Shown: piece after piece, positions 46,630 to 58,850 of the stretch | Position numbering within the stretch: the stretch's first letter is position 1 | How the letters are laid out: every line of letters starts with the position of its first letter | NCBI GenBank assembly: GCA_017311185.1 | Contig: JAESUZ010002694.1 | Coordinates: forward strand, 1,302,001-1,366,000 | Origin: Proteles cristata cristata | Lineage: Eukaryota; Chordata; Mammalia; Carnivora; Hyaenidae | Direction of reading: 5' to 3' | Length of the DNA: 64,000 nt | Position numbers and translations under genes: made by a program | The notes under the pieces: model-generated | Told to the model about the DNA's origin: nothing | What the model saw: the letters and a program-made list of their open reading frames with translations, nothing else | Databases searched by the model: none

Positions 46630-48004
46630 AATTTATTAATACAAAACATCATCATGTAATGAATTAATGGACGGTAAATATAAGACAGCATTGCCTACAG
46701 GAAGAATATAAACAGATGTCTGAGTTAGTTAATGCCCAGCTTAGTGTTTATGACTTGAACTTTGTTGCTACAAATATATAAATGTGAAATACTATTGGAA
46801 ATGGTATGCTCTATGTCATGAGCTATTGCTCTTTCCAAATAGTATCTTTGAATACTTTTTATCTATCTACTTAAATGGGTATGTGACAAATAATATAAAA
46901 GTAAAAAATAAAATAGTGTCATTTCACTACATATTCTTGCTCCTTTCTTTTTTAGAGCTGTCACAGTGACTGACCTGAGGGGAACCTCACCCTGACTCTA
47001 GGCACAGCAGGAGAGAAACTCCACCAAAAAGGCAGTGTTTCAAAGACAGACTTATAGCCTCACTTCTAGTTCACAGTCAATACTTTCACAAATGATTAAA
47101 ATTAAGAAATTTTAATCTTAAAAGATTAAGAAAGTAACCATCATGTTAAGTCAGGATTGTTTCAAGATTCAGAAACATTCCACAGCTCTTTTTATAGTGA
47201 ACTTGAAAGACAGAGCCACAGTTGGGGAATAAAATAAAATGGGACAGAATTTTATCAAAAAGAAAAAAAAAGTAACTTCAGGATGGCAAGATTTTGGCAT
47301 CGTCACAATTTTCATTATGTTTTGCAGAAGTGTATTTCTGTGTCTCAAACTGTATTCCTGATGAACGTAAGCCAATCTGTGATGAAGGCTTATTATTCTC
47401 CTAAGACGATCAGAGAAAGCTTTAAGCAATCACGGTCTTTGAAAAGAAAAACTAAGGGTCCCAGGCTGTCACCTTGAGAACAGAGTGGTTTCTACACCTA
47501 CCCCCTTACTTTCCTATCATCCTCCGAGGTGGCAGTCATCCCACCAGCGACTGTTAGTAAGAAGAGAGGCTGTATGATGTCCTCCCTCGAGGACTACTTC
47601 CTGGGAGGTGGTGGGAGTGTCAGGGCATCAGGGTCTCCACCAGGGAGGAGGAAACCCCACTCAGAAACATAGCCATCTGGAGGGCACCAGTCAAGTCCTG
47701 ATTACCTGGGTTAAAGTTATCTGGGCTCTAGTGCCAAGCCACTAATTTTTGCAAATGAGATGGCAGAGGCAGAAGACGATGGGTAACTGATTAAGAGGAA
47801 AGTACAAAACAAACTTGATTGTAATCCTTCAGCCCTACCATTTCTACCAACGTTCTAACAATAGAAAGATCTTATACAGCAAAAAATGAAATATGTGACA
47901 AGGTGAAAATACTTTGAAAGCTGTTTGTTTTCTGAGTGTAATTGAAAACAGTGGCAGGTAAGAATGGACCCTGAAAGTAGAAGTGAGTATCGAGCTTTTG
48001 CACT

Positions 48005-48135
48005 TAGTGTGAGACCTGAGAGCTCATGGGCAAATCAGTTCCCTCGGTGGCTTTCCTCTTATGCAAACTGTCAATAATAATACTTGTCCTCACCTCCCCT
48101 AAGGTTGTTGTGGAAAGTCAGTGAATATGAAAATC
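48005..48135 (+). repeat. MIR SINE
   Basis: gcaaatcagttccctcggtg, ctcttatgcaaactgtcaat and ctcccctaaggttgttgtgg. Confidence 0.65.
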
Positions 48136-48229
48136 TCTTGCTTGTACAAAAGTAAAAAAGTGATCATTATCAGCAATTACAGAAATGAGTTGAATTCTAT
48201 AACAGATCTTACAATATGAACTTAGATCT

Positions 48230-48640
48230 TTTATGTGCCAATTATTACTCTAAATACTTTTTTTTTACTGTTTATTTATATTTATTTTTTGAGGGCGAGA
48301 GCATGTGAGCGAGCTTAGGAGGGGCAGAAAGAGAGGAGAGAGAGAATCCCAAGCAGGATCCACACTCGAAGCAGAGCCTGATGTGGGGCTCGATCCTACA
48401 ACCGTGAGATCATGACCTGAGCTGAAACCAAGAGTCAGACGTTTAACTGAGTGAGCCACCCAGGTGTCCCTATTCAATGTAATGTTATACATTACATCGT
48501 TTAATCCTCCAAACACCCCTTCCACAAAGGTAGATGGCATAATTACCCTTACTTTCTATGTTAGCAAACTCAGGGAGATTAAAGAACTTGCCCAAAGTCA
48601 TACAGTTGGTAGGTGACAGAAAAATAATTTGAATCTCAGT
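48230..48640 (+). repeat. MIR SINE split by CanSINE
   Basis: Left part tttatgtgccaattattact. Right part (48,472-48,640) atcgtttaatcctccaaac, actcagggagattaaagaac and cccaaagtcatacagttgg. The SINE at 48,259-48,471 lies within. Confidence 0.78.
48259..48471 (-). mobile_element. CanSINE inserted in a MIR
   Basis: Minus-oriented, gcatgtgagcgagcttagg body, head ending gagccacccaggtgtccc. It divides an older MIR copy. Confidence 0.9.
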
Positions 48641-49769
48641 CAGCTGGAGTGTAGAGACACACTTACACATGTAGATGCTTCTTGATCAACTAATACCTGT
48701 CCATCTATCTGTATGTCTGTCATGTTGTGCAAATCAGACCACTGTTAATGTCTTCTGATTTTTCCTTGCCACAACAACTATTAATATCTTGTTTCTTTAT
48801 GTCTTTTCTAATTTATTTGAGGTCAGAGGCTTTTGATTACTTTTACCCTAAAAATATAGTTAAACTTTATAATTTACAATAACAAAAAAAGAAAACTGCA
48901 TAAATGAACAAAAACAGTGAATCTGATTTTGAAATGCACTATGTGCTCATTTTTTCCCCCAAGAAAAGATCAATTTGTGATCCTGTATTTTATAGATGAT
49001 CTTGAAAGCTCTGGAGTCAAGTCTAGTGTCTAGGAGAGCCCCCAGCCTGAGCGTACACAGAGAGCAACATAAAACTGAGGGGCCATATTCCAGAAATATG
49101 TAAGCTCTTTTGAGGAGCCAGCAGAATGGACTAGAGCGTGATACTTAAACCACTGTCAAACTAACCATAGGTTTTTACAACTCTTCAGATTTAAAAAAAA
49201 ATCTCTCCCTAGTTGGATTCATACATGAATGTAAATATAGAAATAACCAAGACAGATGGTAAATTGAAAATATTTCAAAGCATATTTCAGGGAAAAACAC
49301 TTTTCAGGGAAAATTACTACTCTTATTATTGTATAGTATTATATATATGATACATACCCAGTCTTAAACATTACTAAATAATTAACATTTTTGGTAGCCT
49401 ATTTATGCCCATGGAATTCCATTTGAGAGTCACCGCTGCAAATGGAACTCCACCTCTACACCTTTGCCGTTTAAACGCCACTTACTGGTTATCTTCTTCC
49501 AAAATAAGGGACATTTGTTGGACAAGAGGCTAATCTAACCCTAAACATAAAAGCACCCTCAAAAATGGTGGGTTATCTCACCGGCTATCAAGATACAAAT
49601 ATTATGTAATTAAAACTAATTAATGGAAAGGGGCGTCACCAGGCTTGCACCATAATCATCCCGTCTGTACTGCCACCCCTGCTACGGGGCCGGGTATGAA
49701 ACCCGGCAGCAGACCAGGGCCAGGCAACCATTCTGCCCCTCTAGTCAATGAGACATAACAACGTGGTTC

Positions 49770-49880
49770 ACTGCAGAGCACCCAGGTCTGCAGTCGCGTA
49801 ACTAACCACCTGTGCATTTCTGGCAAGTTGCTCAACCTTTCTGGGTCAGTTTTCTTATCAGTCAAATGGTGCAGGTGGAG
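49770..49880 (+). repeat. MIR SINE fragment
   Basis: gcatttctggcaagttgctc, aacctttctgggtcagtttt and cttatcagtcaaatgg. Confidence 0.65.
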
Positions 49881-50070
49881 ACGCCGTGCTGGTGGGAGCC
49901 CAGGGCTTGCTCCTCAGCACCCAGGACCTCCCGGCATTGTCTAAGTGAGTAGTCTCTGGATAGACAGTTGACAGATCGGTTTGCCTAAATTTCTGGTCAG
50001 GCACAGTGTAGGCACTGGAATGTGGAGATAGACTTAAAGATTTTCTGGAAAGGATCTTAAACTATCTTTT

Positions 50071-50470
50071 TTTTTTTTAATTTTTGTTGTTTTGTTTTAT
50101 TTATTTATTTATTTATTTTTACAAATAGTTTATTGTCAAATTAGTTTCCACATAACACTCAGTGCTCATCCCCACAAGTGTCCTCCTCCATGCCCATCCT
50201 CCCCCCACATCCATCAGTCCTCAGTTTTTGTCAGCATTCAAGAGTCTCTCATGGTTTGCCTCTCTCCCTTTCCCCCACCATTTCCGCCCTTCTTCTCCCC
50301 CTTGTTCCTCCGTCAAGTTCCTCCTAATCCTCCTATACGTGCAAACATATATTTGTCCTTCTCTGCCTGACTTATTTCACTCAGCCTAACACCCTCAAGG
50401 TCCATCCATGTTGCTACACATGGCCAGATTTCATTGTTTCTCATTGCCATGTAGTATTCCATGGTATAGA
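50071..50470 (-). mobile_element. Felid LINE-1, 5'-truncated 3' end
   Basis: Minus-oriented: poly(A) as T-rich sequence at the left, acaaatagtttattgtcaaa, UTR to gacttatttcactcagcc, ending near gtagtattccatggtatag. It is flanked by taaactatctttt at 50058-50070 and 50471-50483. About 400 bp, 3' UTR and the last part of ORF2 only. Confidence 0.94.
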
Positions 50471-50917
50471 TAAACTATCTTTTTAAAGAAAAAAAAAATT
50501 CAGAAGAAAAGCCTGAAAGGAGAAGTAGAGAGCCCATCAGAGAGAAGTGAGGACTGTCAAAAATGTGAAGGAAGTAAAAAATGCTGGACTGGGAAATTGC
50601 TGAAAGATAGAAACCACCTCTTAGCCCTGAAACTAAACTGTCACTGTGATAGAGGCACAGTGAAGGTAAGAGAAGCCTATGCAGGAGCCAGCACGCAGGG
50701 CGGGGGCTCCGTGAGGCAGACACGTTGACCTCCACCAAGGGAGCCGAGCAGGTGCTCTCCCGTAAAGAGACTCCAGCGTGAACATCCAGCAGAATAAAGA
50801 TCAGTGCAGAGTGCAGGCTACTAATTTACTCTGGAAATGACTTTAGCATCAGACCAATTCTCTCCCCAATATTGTTCAAAGAACAAGTTGATCTGCTGGT
50901 TACAGAAAGAAAAAGGT

Positions 50918-51030
50918 GGGGTGCCTGGCTGGCTCAGTCAGTATAGCATGCAACTTTTGATCTCAGGGTTATAACGCTTGAATCCCACATTAGGTGTAGA
51001 CATTACTTAAAAATAAAATAAAAATCTTAA
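50918..51030 (+). mobile_element. Older CanSINE family member
   Basis: Plus-oriented: gggtgcctggctggctcag head, a tgaatcccacattagg B-box region and a gacattacttaaaaataaa tail. Flanking A/G-rich sequence agaaagaaaaagg recurs after the tail. Confidence 0.85.
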
Positions 51031-52299
51031 AAAGAAAGAAAAGAAAAAGGCAAAAAAAAAAAAGAGGATAAAAACAAATTATCAAAACCATTCCAGCTGC
51101 CCTTTGCTTAGATGGCCAGCAGTAATTATGCACACAATTATTAAGACACATTTACAGAAACACTGCAAAAAAGGTAAGTCCATTCAAGGTAATCATCTTT
51201 AATTGTAAGGAGGAGAAGTAACTTGGCTTTAAAATTAAGTACAGTCAAAGCGGGTTTTATATTATCCTCACTAAAAGTTATTCCATGCTAGAAAAATAGT
51301 GGGAACAGCTTTACTCACCTCTCTTCCCTGATGGATTCCAAGAATTGGGAAGCATTGGGGAATGGAAAAGGTCATAGTGTTACAAAGCATTTTAAAGAGA
51401 GGTCATTATAATAGTTTCATATTTCAGCCTGTAGTAGAGTGATATTTATGAGTTACAATTATCTATCTGTATTCAATAAGGTCAATCGTATTTTTGTGGG
51501 TAACAAAATATTATTTACATTTTAATTCTATTTGGAGACATTCTCTTTAACAAGCATTTAGTGACTGCATGGAGTAGACAACACTTAATCATTGCATTTA
51601 AAAGACAAGAGAGTAATTATTTTTCTTACGAGTATAGGAAAATTAAATGTTATTTTTGTGAAATGTATGGGAATATTAGATGTACTTGTTTACATGAAAT
51701 ACACTGCAACTGAATATCCAATCAGAAATATTTTTTAATTCAAAAAAGTCTAATAATCTGATGATAATGCCTTTTACCAAAAGACAAAGACAACACATAC
51801 ATATATCTTATCATATAATCATTTTCATTGTAACATAGCAGTGATACTAGCCTGGAGAAGATCCTCATGGGGATTCATTTCAAATTATTGAAGCAGCTGT
51901 TTCTTCAGTTTAAAATAAAATATCCATAACAAGTTCACACATGACAGATGTAAGGTAAAAACTAGATTCCATAGTGTGAGCTAAAAGCAGATGTTTTGAA
52001 TGATCATATTTATAACCAGATACAATAAATCTTAGTTACCTATAGTAAGGTTTCATGAATATTATTTTTTAAGAATTTGCTTAAAACGCACTTCCTGTAG
52101 TTTCTCATATTTTTAAGAATTTGGCCTCATTACATATGAATATTCTATAAACTCTCCTGTATCTGGGCTTTTAAAAAATTCTTGTCCATTTCACGTGCTT
52201 TCTCAAGAATAAAAGCACTGTTAAGACACTGAAATTTATTATATTTATTTAATTCTGTATATTTTCTCCACCCAATTCAAAGTTATAAAATTCTTTTCT

Positions 52300-52502
52300 T
52301 TTTAAAAATTTTGATGTTTATTTTTGAAAAACAGAGCAGGAGAGGAGGAGGGGCAGAGAGAGAAGGAGACACAGAATCCTATGCAGGCTCCAGGCTATGA
52401 GCCATCAGAACAGAGCCTGATGTGAGGATCGAACTCACGAACTGGGAGATCACGACCTGAGCCGAAGTCGGAGGTTTAACCGACTGAGCCACCCAGACAC
52501 GC
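52300..52502 (-). mobile_element. CanSINE
   Basis: Minus-oriented, aaaacagagcaggagagg body, head ending gagccacccagacacgcc. It is followed by a T tract at about 52,503-52,519. Confidence 0.92.
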
Positions 52503-53148
52503 CTTTTTTTTTTTTTTTATAAATACATTCATTACTGTTAGAAAGAGTAGCACTTTTAAATCATAGAGAAAGCAGTTGGCCTGGTGAAATATCACTCTAT
52601 AGAGTGAATGTTAATATTTAATTAAATCTTCTAAAAACTATAAACAATGCAGGTTTTGTGAAAATTGAAAGAAAAGTTTGATGGGAAGAATAAGAGACTA
52701 TTTATCCATCATGCAGTTATACGTATCTTCCATTCGATCTTGTTATAGTTTATCACCACTTCTTCTGCACCTTGACTACTTTCCATTTCTAAACTAAAGC
52801 CGTCCCAGCATGGGGAAGGCTCGAGCAATCCGGCATCAGGAGATGGGGTTTGTTTTCCAGCTCTGCTTCTTACTACCTGTACGTGCCTGGCAGATCCTGT
52901 AAGTTCTCCCGTGTTCCTCACAGAGTGACTGCTGTCGGGAATAGAGAATACACTATATACATATACAATCCCTCTGTAACACAGAGGCGTTGTTTGCCTA
53001 GGAAATGCACATACATTTTCAGGGTTTTTTACACGTAGATGGCCAGCTACATATCAAAGTCTACGGGCAGGCCACTTCTTCAGTGCTGCTTCCTCTACGG
53101 CAAAGCATTACGTGCGGCTTTATAGGACCGTTAAAAGCAAGTCATCAC

Positions 53149-53252
53149 CTCTGCGTGATGCTCTTCATTCTGCTGTAAGACTTCTATGCAGAGCTCGGCT
53201 AGGTGAAGGACCTCCTCCAGCTTTCTAGCAGGAGTTGCCTGGTTCATGGTCT
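53149..53252 (-). CDS. CADPS2: CADPS2 exon A: start of the MHD-region segment
   Basis: 104 nt on the minus strand. The first two bases (AG) finish a Glu codon begun in the previous exon. Then 34 codons read [14 protein letters not shown] through [11 protein letters not shown], ending in phase 0. The acceptor is a pyrimidine-rich tract ending in catag and the donor is GAG|gtgatg. The sequence is a leucine-rich helical stretch of CAPS proteins, and QQNEEHHAE directly precedes the AFAWW motif of exon B in the family. An acceptor two bases further in (agag|ACC) is possible but would break phase with the expected upstream exon. CAPS1 has a different stretch here (TPAKKLEDTIRLAEL type), which supports CADPS2. 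Exon B follows 14.4 kb downstream. Confidence 0.93.
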
Positions 53253-54128
53253 CTATGTGAAAAAGAAATCATCATAATGTTACCTTGAAAAGAAAAAGCC
53301 AAACATATTCCAATTGTAATGAGGAGACCAGGGTGTTGAAATAGAACAGAAAGCATATTTTTGAGAAATGAGATGCAAAAAATACAAATAAATACATTCT
53401 TTAAAAAAACCCAGTTCAACAGATTGCAGAAAATATTTCACCCACAAAGCAATCATGGATCTGCAAGTGCTGTGCCGTTTAATATATAAGAACAGGTGCA
53501 CAGGCACATTAGATGCTCAACTTCTGCAACAAACAAGTTACAATTCTCCTCAAGGTCAGAAACACAAAGAGAGCAGATACCACAGTCTTTTCCTTCTCTC
53601 TGTATTGTATTATCAATACAATACCATTCTCACCAGATGAGTCATTCCTGACATTAGCAAAAACCAGGGTTTTTTGTTGCTATTTAAATTCTCAGCCTGA
53701 AATGTTTATAGTTTATGTTGATCTTAAATTCAAGAAATATAAAGCCACCTAAAACAACTCGGACAACCTGTGATTAACTGATTCTCTCCTATCTTTTCCA
53801 GTCCGCCATTCCTCCAACGGGAGAGGGGTGGGGAGGCCTTCTTTGAAGCTGAAGGTTCTTTCAGCATTAAGGCAAATTGGTATAAAAAGGCCAGGCCACA
53901 ATGAGATTAAGAGCAGCTACCTGAAATTCAGCAACAGAGAAGGAAAAGCAGTTGATTTTAGAGCTACAACAAACTGGCAGAAATTAGAAGTGCCTTGTGT
54001 AATGAAACGGTTTCAAAACTGATTGTGAAGAGCAGAGTTTCCGATAAAGACAATGAAGAGAAATGCTATCTTACAATCATGGACTCTTGGTTCCAGTAAG
54101 GAGGTTATAAAGAAAAGGGCTTTTTCTT

Positions 54129-54330
54129 TTTAAAACGTGTATTTCGAAAGAGTGACTGGGTGAGCATGTGGGCTCACAGGAGCAGGGGAGGGGCAGGGAG
54201 CAAGAAGAGGGGATCCCAAGCAGGCCCCGCACGGCGCCTGGTGCGGGGCTCTATCCCAAAATCTGTGAGACCAAGACCTGAGCCGAAAACAAGGGCCTGA
54301 CACTTAACTGACTGAACCACCCAGGCATCC
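54129..54330 (-). mobile_element. CanSINE, diverged
   Basis: Minus-oriented, agtgactgggtgagcatg body with a few extra bases, head ending gaaccacccaggcatcc. Confidence 0.88.
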
Positions 54331-55169
54331 GAAGAAATGGACTTTTTTTGTGTGTGTGGAACCCAAGGAGTTTTGATTTTTGGCAATGGATCTTTTCCTT
54401 TAACTTCTTCCTAAAACTCTGGCCTTAAATCTGAAGGCTACTCTTCCAGTTGCTCATTTCCAAGGGATGTACAATGATGCAGTGAAACACTGCTTATGGT
54501 TGGTGCTTGTTAATTAAACACGTATTATAAGCTTCCTAGAGGGCACAGGATGATCCATGTGGGGATTTCCATCCTCCAGCCCGGCACTCACCCTCCTAAA
54601 CTTCCCTGCAGGATGGAAAGCTATTGCTTGTTTGGGACAGATCAAGAGTGGAAAGCCAGTCTGCCAAACGCCACATAACTGAGTGTCCCTAAAATGTTCT
54701 TAAGCCGTGAGAAGTAGGAGGAAGTATAAGCCAGGTCCCTGACCTTAAACAACTCAGACTCCAAAAATCACCACTGAAAAGATCCTCAGACATCAACTAT
54801 CCAATCTTCCACCTGTTTCATGATCACTTCAAAATCCTCAAAAGAGGGTGAAGTCAAGGAGGCTCATGACTTTGCACAATCGTCTCCTCTGTTTGGGGGC
54901 AGCTCGAGCTACTACAGTCTGATGAGAAAGACAAGCTCTTTAAGAAAAGTTTGAAAACAATGTAGAGCAAACACAGCAATAATGTGGACGTGAGAACTGC
55001 CAAGAGCAGGTGGGTTTAGGAGGAGGAATCAGCAGGAAGGTAAGCAGAACCTGAAGCAGGTCCTAAAGGAGTAACAAATGACTTTAGTAGGTAGAGGACA
55101 GGTTTCTAGAAATGTCTATACGACAGAGAGGTGCATATCATTATATATTAAGAAGGCTATCATTAGAAA

Positions 55170-55360
55170 TGCTACCATTTATTGAGAGCCAATTATGTGT
55201 CAGGCATAGGATCAGGTGCTTTCCATGCATCAGCACATTAATTTCCCTAACAGCTTTGTTTGGTTATTATTCATATAACTTATAGATAAGGGAACAAGCT
55301 TGGAAGGATGAAGTACACCAGCTAGCAAGCGGAGAAGGGGAGACCTGAACTTGACGGGGG
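55170..55360 (+). repeat. MIR SINE
   Basis: tattgagagccaattatgtg, tcaggcataggatcaggtgc, acttatagataagggaacaa and accagctagcaagcgg. Confidence 0.75.
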
Positions 55361-55893
55361 CTCTTACCATCTCTGCTTTGCCCTTGCCTGGCTGGAGTGC
55401 AGACATGCTAGAGAATGATGGGTGACGAGCCTGGGGCCAGACTGTGGCAGGCTCTAAGTACGATTGTAAGTACACTGGATAACTATAACCTACATATAAC
55501 AGAGCTAGTATTTCTTTGCAAGGCTTCAGATTAAATTAACTTTAGGAAAATGTATTTGTGGTTGTGGAGAAAAAGGAAGGGTTGCTGAGGCTATGTGACC
55601 TGGATCCCAAGGGTCAGTTCTAGCAATATGGAGAACTATTGGAAGGTGGTAAGAGGAGGGTGCAGGGATGCTTCGAAGAACAAATTAGCAAGCCCTTGAA
55701 AGTAACTAGAAATTGCAGGCCAAAGAGGAGAATGGCCCTGAGGCTTGGAGACTGCGTGGCTCAGGGAATGAGGATGCATGGCTGATAAAACGAGGGAATG
55801 GGTCTCCAATGGGACATCCTTTATATATATAAGAGATTCTATGCTTCCTATAAACGTTGGGCTTTCTCTACATTGGATTGTGTTAAACATATT

Positions 55894-56105
55894 TTTAAAA
55901 AAAATTTTTATTTATTTCTGAGAGACAGAGACAGCGTGAGCAGGGGAGGGTCAGAGAGAGAGGGAGACACAGAATCTGAAACAGGCTCCAGGATCTGAGT
56001 TAGCTGCCAGCACAGAGCCTGACGTGGGGCTCGAACCCACAAACAATGAGATCATGACCTGAGCCCAAGTTGGATGCTCAACCGACTGAGCCACCCAGGC
56101 GCCCC
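55894..56105 (-). mobile_element. CanSINE, T-C subfamily
   Basis: Minus-oriented, agagacagcgtgagcagg and gggtcagagagagagg, intact ccacccaggcgcccc head. Duplication gttaaacata at 55882-55891 and 56108-56117. Confidence 0.95.
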
Positions 56106-56204
56106 GCGTTAAACATACTTCTAGGTTTCTATCATGTGTTTTTCATAAGGAAAAAGAAAGGCAACAAAATTTGTTTTTATCACAAAAGAACTTACTTTCC
56201 TACC

Positions 56205-56350
56205 TTCTTTATTAAATTATTTACTAAATCCTTATAACCATTCTGCACGTTACAAAATAATGGCCCCATTTCCAGATTAGGAAAAAAGAATCCTTGGAGA
56301 GGTTAAAGGAGGTATCCAAGGTCATACAGGATACTGGCTAAGACAGGATT
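56205..56350 (+). repeat. MIR SINE
   Basis: aaatccttataaccattctg, ccatttccagattaggaaaa, gagaggttaaaggaggtatc and aaggtcatacaggatact. Confidence 0.65.
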
Positions 56351-56431
56351 AAAATCTTACCTCTGATGTCAGGTAAGCGGCAATAACACAAGGACTTGAA
56401 TCCTTTTTAATTTTCAATTCTTTGAATAAGA

Positions 56432-56472
56432 ATCACACACACACACACACATGCACGCACGCACACACACAC
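56432..56472. repeat. (CA)n microsatellite
   Basis: cacacacacacacacacatg, cacgcacgcacacacacac, ending in cactcac. Confidence 0.95.
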
Positions 56473-58850
56473 TCACTCAACTGACTGTATACGTTCAATA
56501 GAAGCTTCTGAAATGGCTGCAGGTTTGAAGAGTTTATAAAGTCACCATATCCTTAGCCACAAGTATGCAATAATGGAAAATAATCATAGAAACAACCTGA
56601 AAACTTGTTTCTGTTTACAGGTGAATATGTCAAAACCAGCTTTTACATGTGACACTATCTTAAGTAAAAACGTGGAGAGTACCCTGTGTTCTACTGAAAC
56701 TTAAAAACAGTCTAAAACATTTTATTTTTCCTAGGCTAAATTTACTAAGAGCAGAACTTTGTACTTGAACATAATGGCCACTCTAATACTTTAAATAAAT
56801 AGCATTTTTATCAAGTACACTGTGTATGCCATCTCTGGCTGTCACTCATTTGACTACAGCCGAGAAGTTTAATGCATTTCTATAGTCAGAACTCTATTAG
56901 ATAACAAGGTTATCAATGGCCCCATTAAAAATCTGAACACTGAATATTTGAGAATTCCTCCTTGAAATGTTCACTTCCTGTAACATTTTCACAGCATTAC
57001 ATATGTCTCTATATTCTTCAAACTTCACACCAAGCTGCTGCTTGTTGTAATACATTTCAAATAGTGTCATTTAAAACAAATATGCCCAAAGTAGTGAGGT
57101 TTCTTGATGACTTTCAATGCACTGCTCTTAGGCACGAGCTTTCTTCATTTTGGAACACTTTTAATTTTCTACATTAACACTCCCTGGCTGCTCAAAGCAA
57201 TTCTTTTTAACTATACCTCTGGACATGTAAGAAAAGATCTCAAAAGAAAAAAGGTAAGGAGGTAGGGAGAAGAGGGCAGCTTGACTGTTTTGCTTTAGAA
57301 GGCTTTAATTCTGTTCCTATTGCATACTCCTAGCACATTCTCCCCCCAGGGGCCTCCCTTCCAGCTATTTCCTGTCAAAATCCCTAGTGGGGGACACACA
57401 GCGATGCACAGAGTAAAAGTTGCGAGGGAACATGGGCAGAAGACCAGTCTGAGATCATTTCAAATAGGATGTGGAGAAATTTGTAAGGCATTTAACCTCA
57501 AGACTTAACAGACTCATTTCTCTATTTGCAGCTAAACAATAAAGATGGTGTTGGATTAAGGGACTATGGCAATAATGCTATTATAATACTTCTCTCCCTT
57601 GCATCTAGGTCATGCTAACTGGCTAGGGTACATCAAAAAGTAATTCCTATGTATGCACTAAGATTTCTTGCCTGGTTCTTCAACATCCCCAGATTTTGTG
57701 ACCCTGAATTTGATTCAACATTTATTGCCTGAAAAGTAGTGTACTTAACAACTAAGAAGATACAACGATGAACAATGTAGGATTTCTGCCTTCAAAGAAG
57801 ATATGTAACTTTCTCCCTAAGCAGATTATATGGTATAGAGGATAGCTCCATACCATCCATTTTTGGTCAATATGAGGAAGTTCTGCAATAATGCTCTGAT
57901 ACAGAGGGAGTTAAATGCATACAATATGCAAGAACAGCAGTATTATCTTGCAAGAACTAAGATCAAAGATATGTCAATAGGAAGGCTTTAAATTGCTCCA
58001 GGATAACAAATATATGGAGATCTTCAGAAAGAAAAGCTTCTTTTAGCGAGTCTGTGTTTGAGGTCAGAAACTTTAAATCAGAGAAAGCTAGCAGCAGTCT
58101 AACTGAAGACTTCATTTTCCTTCTCCCACGTGAAGAAAAAACACTCTTCTGTTGCTTCTCCCTTCCTCTAGAGAACATCAATCAGATGGATGAGAAGAAA
58201 TCCCTGACACACAGGAGGGAAGTGAGGTAAGAAATGTGTAAGACTTAAGGAGAAACTATAGGCATGACCATGGGCTCCAAAACAAAAAGAGGAAAGAGGG
58301 AAAGTTAAGGCAAAAATGAGCACTAGGTCGGGGAAGGAGCTAAATAAAGGGCATAGCTTGTAAGTAGGGAGATGAGCAACACAGAAGCGTTCATCTTGGA
58401 TACACAGGGAGACCCAAGAGGTGAGGCTTTGCCTTGCCAAGTTGAAAAGACCAAGAAAGTTGGGCCAAGGATACAGGATCTGATATCTTCTACCTGGAAC
58501 CCAGAAATGGTTATCCAGTGGCAAGTATGATCAACATCCTCTCCATGGACTGCTGGTTGGAAAAACTTACCTACCCTCAGAACTGACTCAGGAATGGTAG
58601 AAAAGATCTCTCCATTTCCTAGTGCTGTCTCCCTCCACCCAAGTAGATAAGTGACTGCTCTCTCCAGTTTTCTCGCCCTACAGAAATAAAAGGCAACACC
58701 ACAGTACACACATATACTGCACAACGCTGTGGGCATGGAAGTGATGTGTTCCAGTTGGATCATAAAAGGTTTCGTCCGAGCTAATGCTTCATGTTAGAGG
58801 TCTTCTTCCATTCATAAACCCCTTTAGACCCACCTAACTGGCTCAGGATT

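Larger units (their letters stand above)
38795..53148 (-). other. CADPS2: CADPS2 intron between exons A and B
   Basis: 14,354 bp. It is dominated by LINE-1: an ancient fragmented copy (about 40.0-45.2 kb), a 5'-inverted felid copy (45.5-45.84 kb) and a 5'-truncated felid copy (50.07-50.47 kb). SINEs lie at 39.1, 41.0, 41.3, 41.6, 46.0, 46.4, 48.3 and 52.3 kb, and older CanSINEs at 45.4 and 50.9 kb. Bases 46.65-48.0, 48.65-49.75 and 51.05-52.29 kb are AT-rich with nothing recognised. Confidence 0.85.

Noticed and set aside
58323..58763. 146-codon open frame, minus strand
   Set aside because: The longest open frame in the window, but there is no recognisable domain, no CAPS similarity, no splice-consistent borders and mixed composition. 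Most likely chance.
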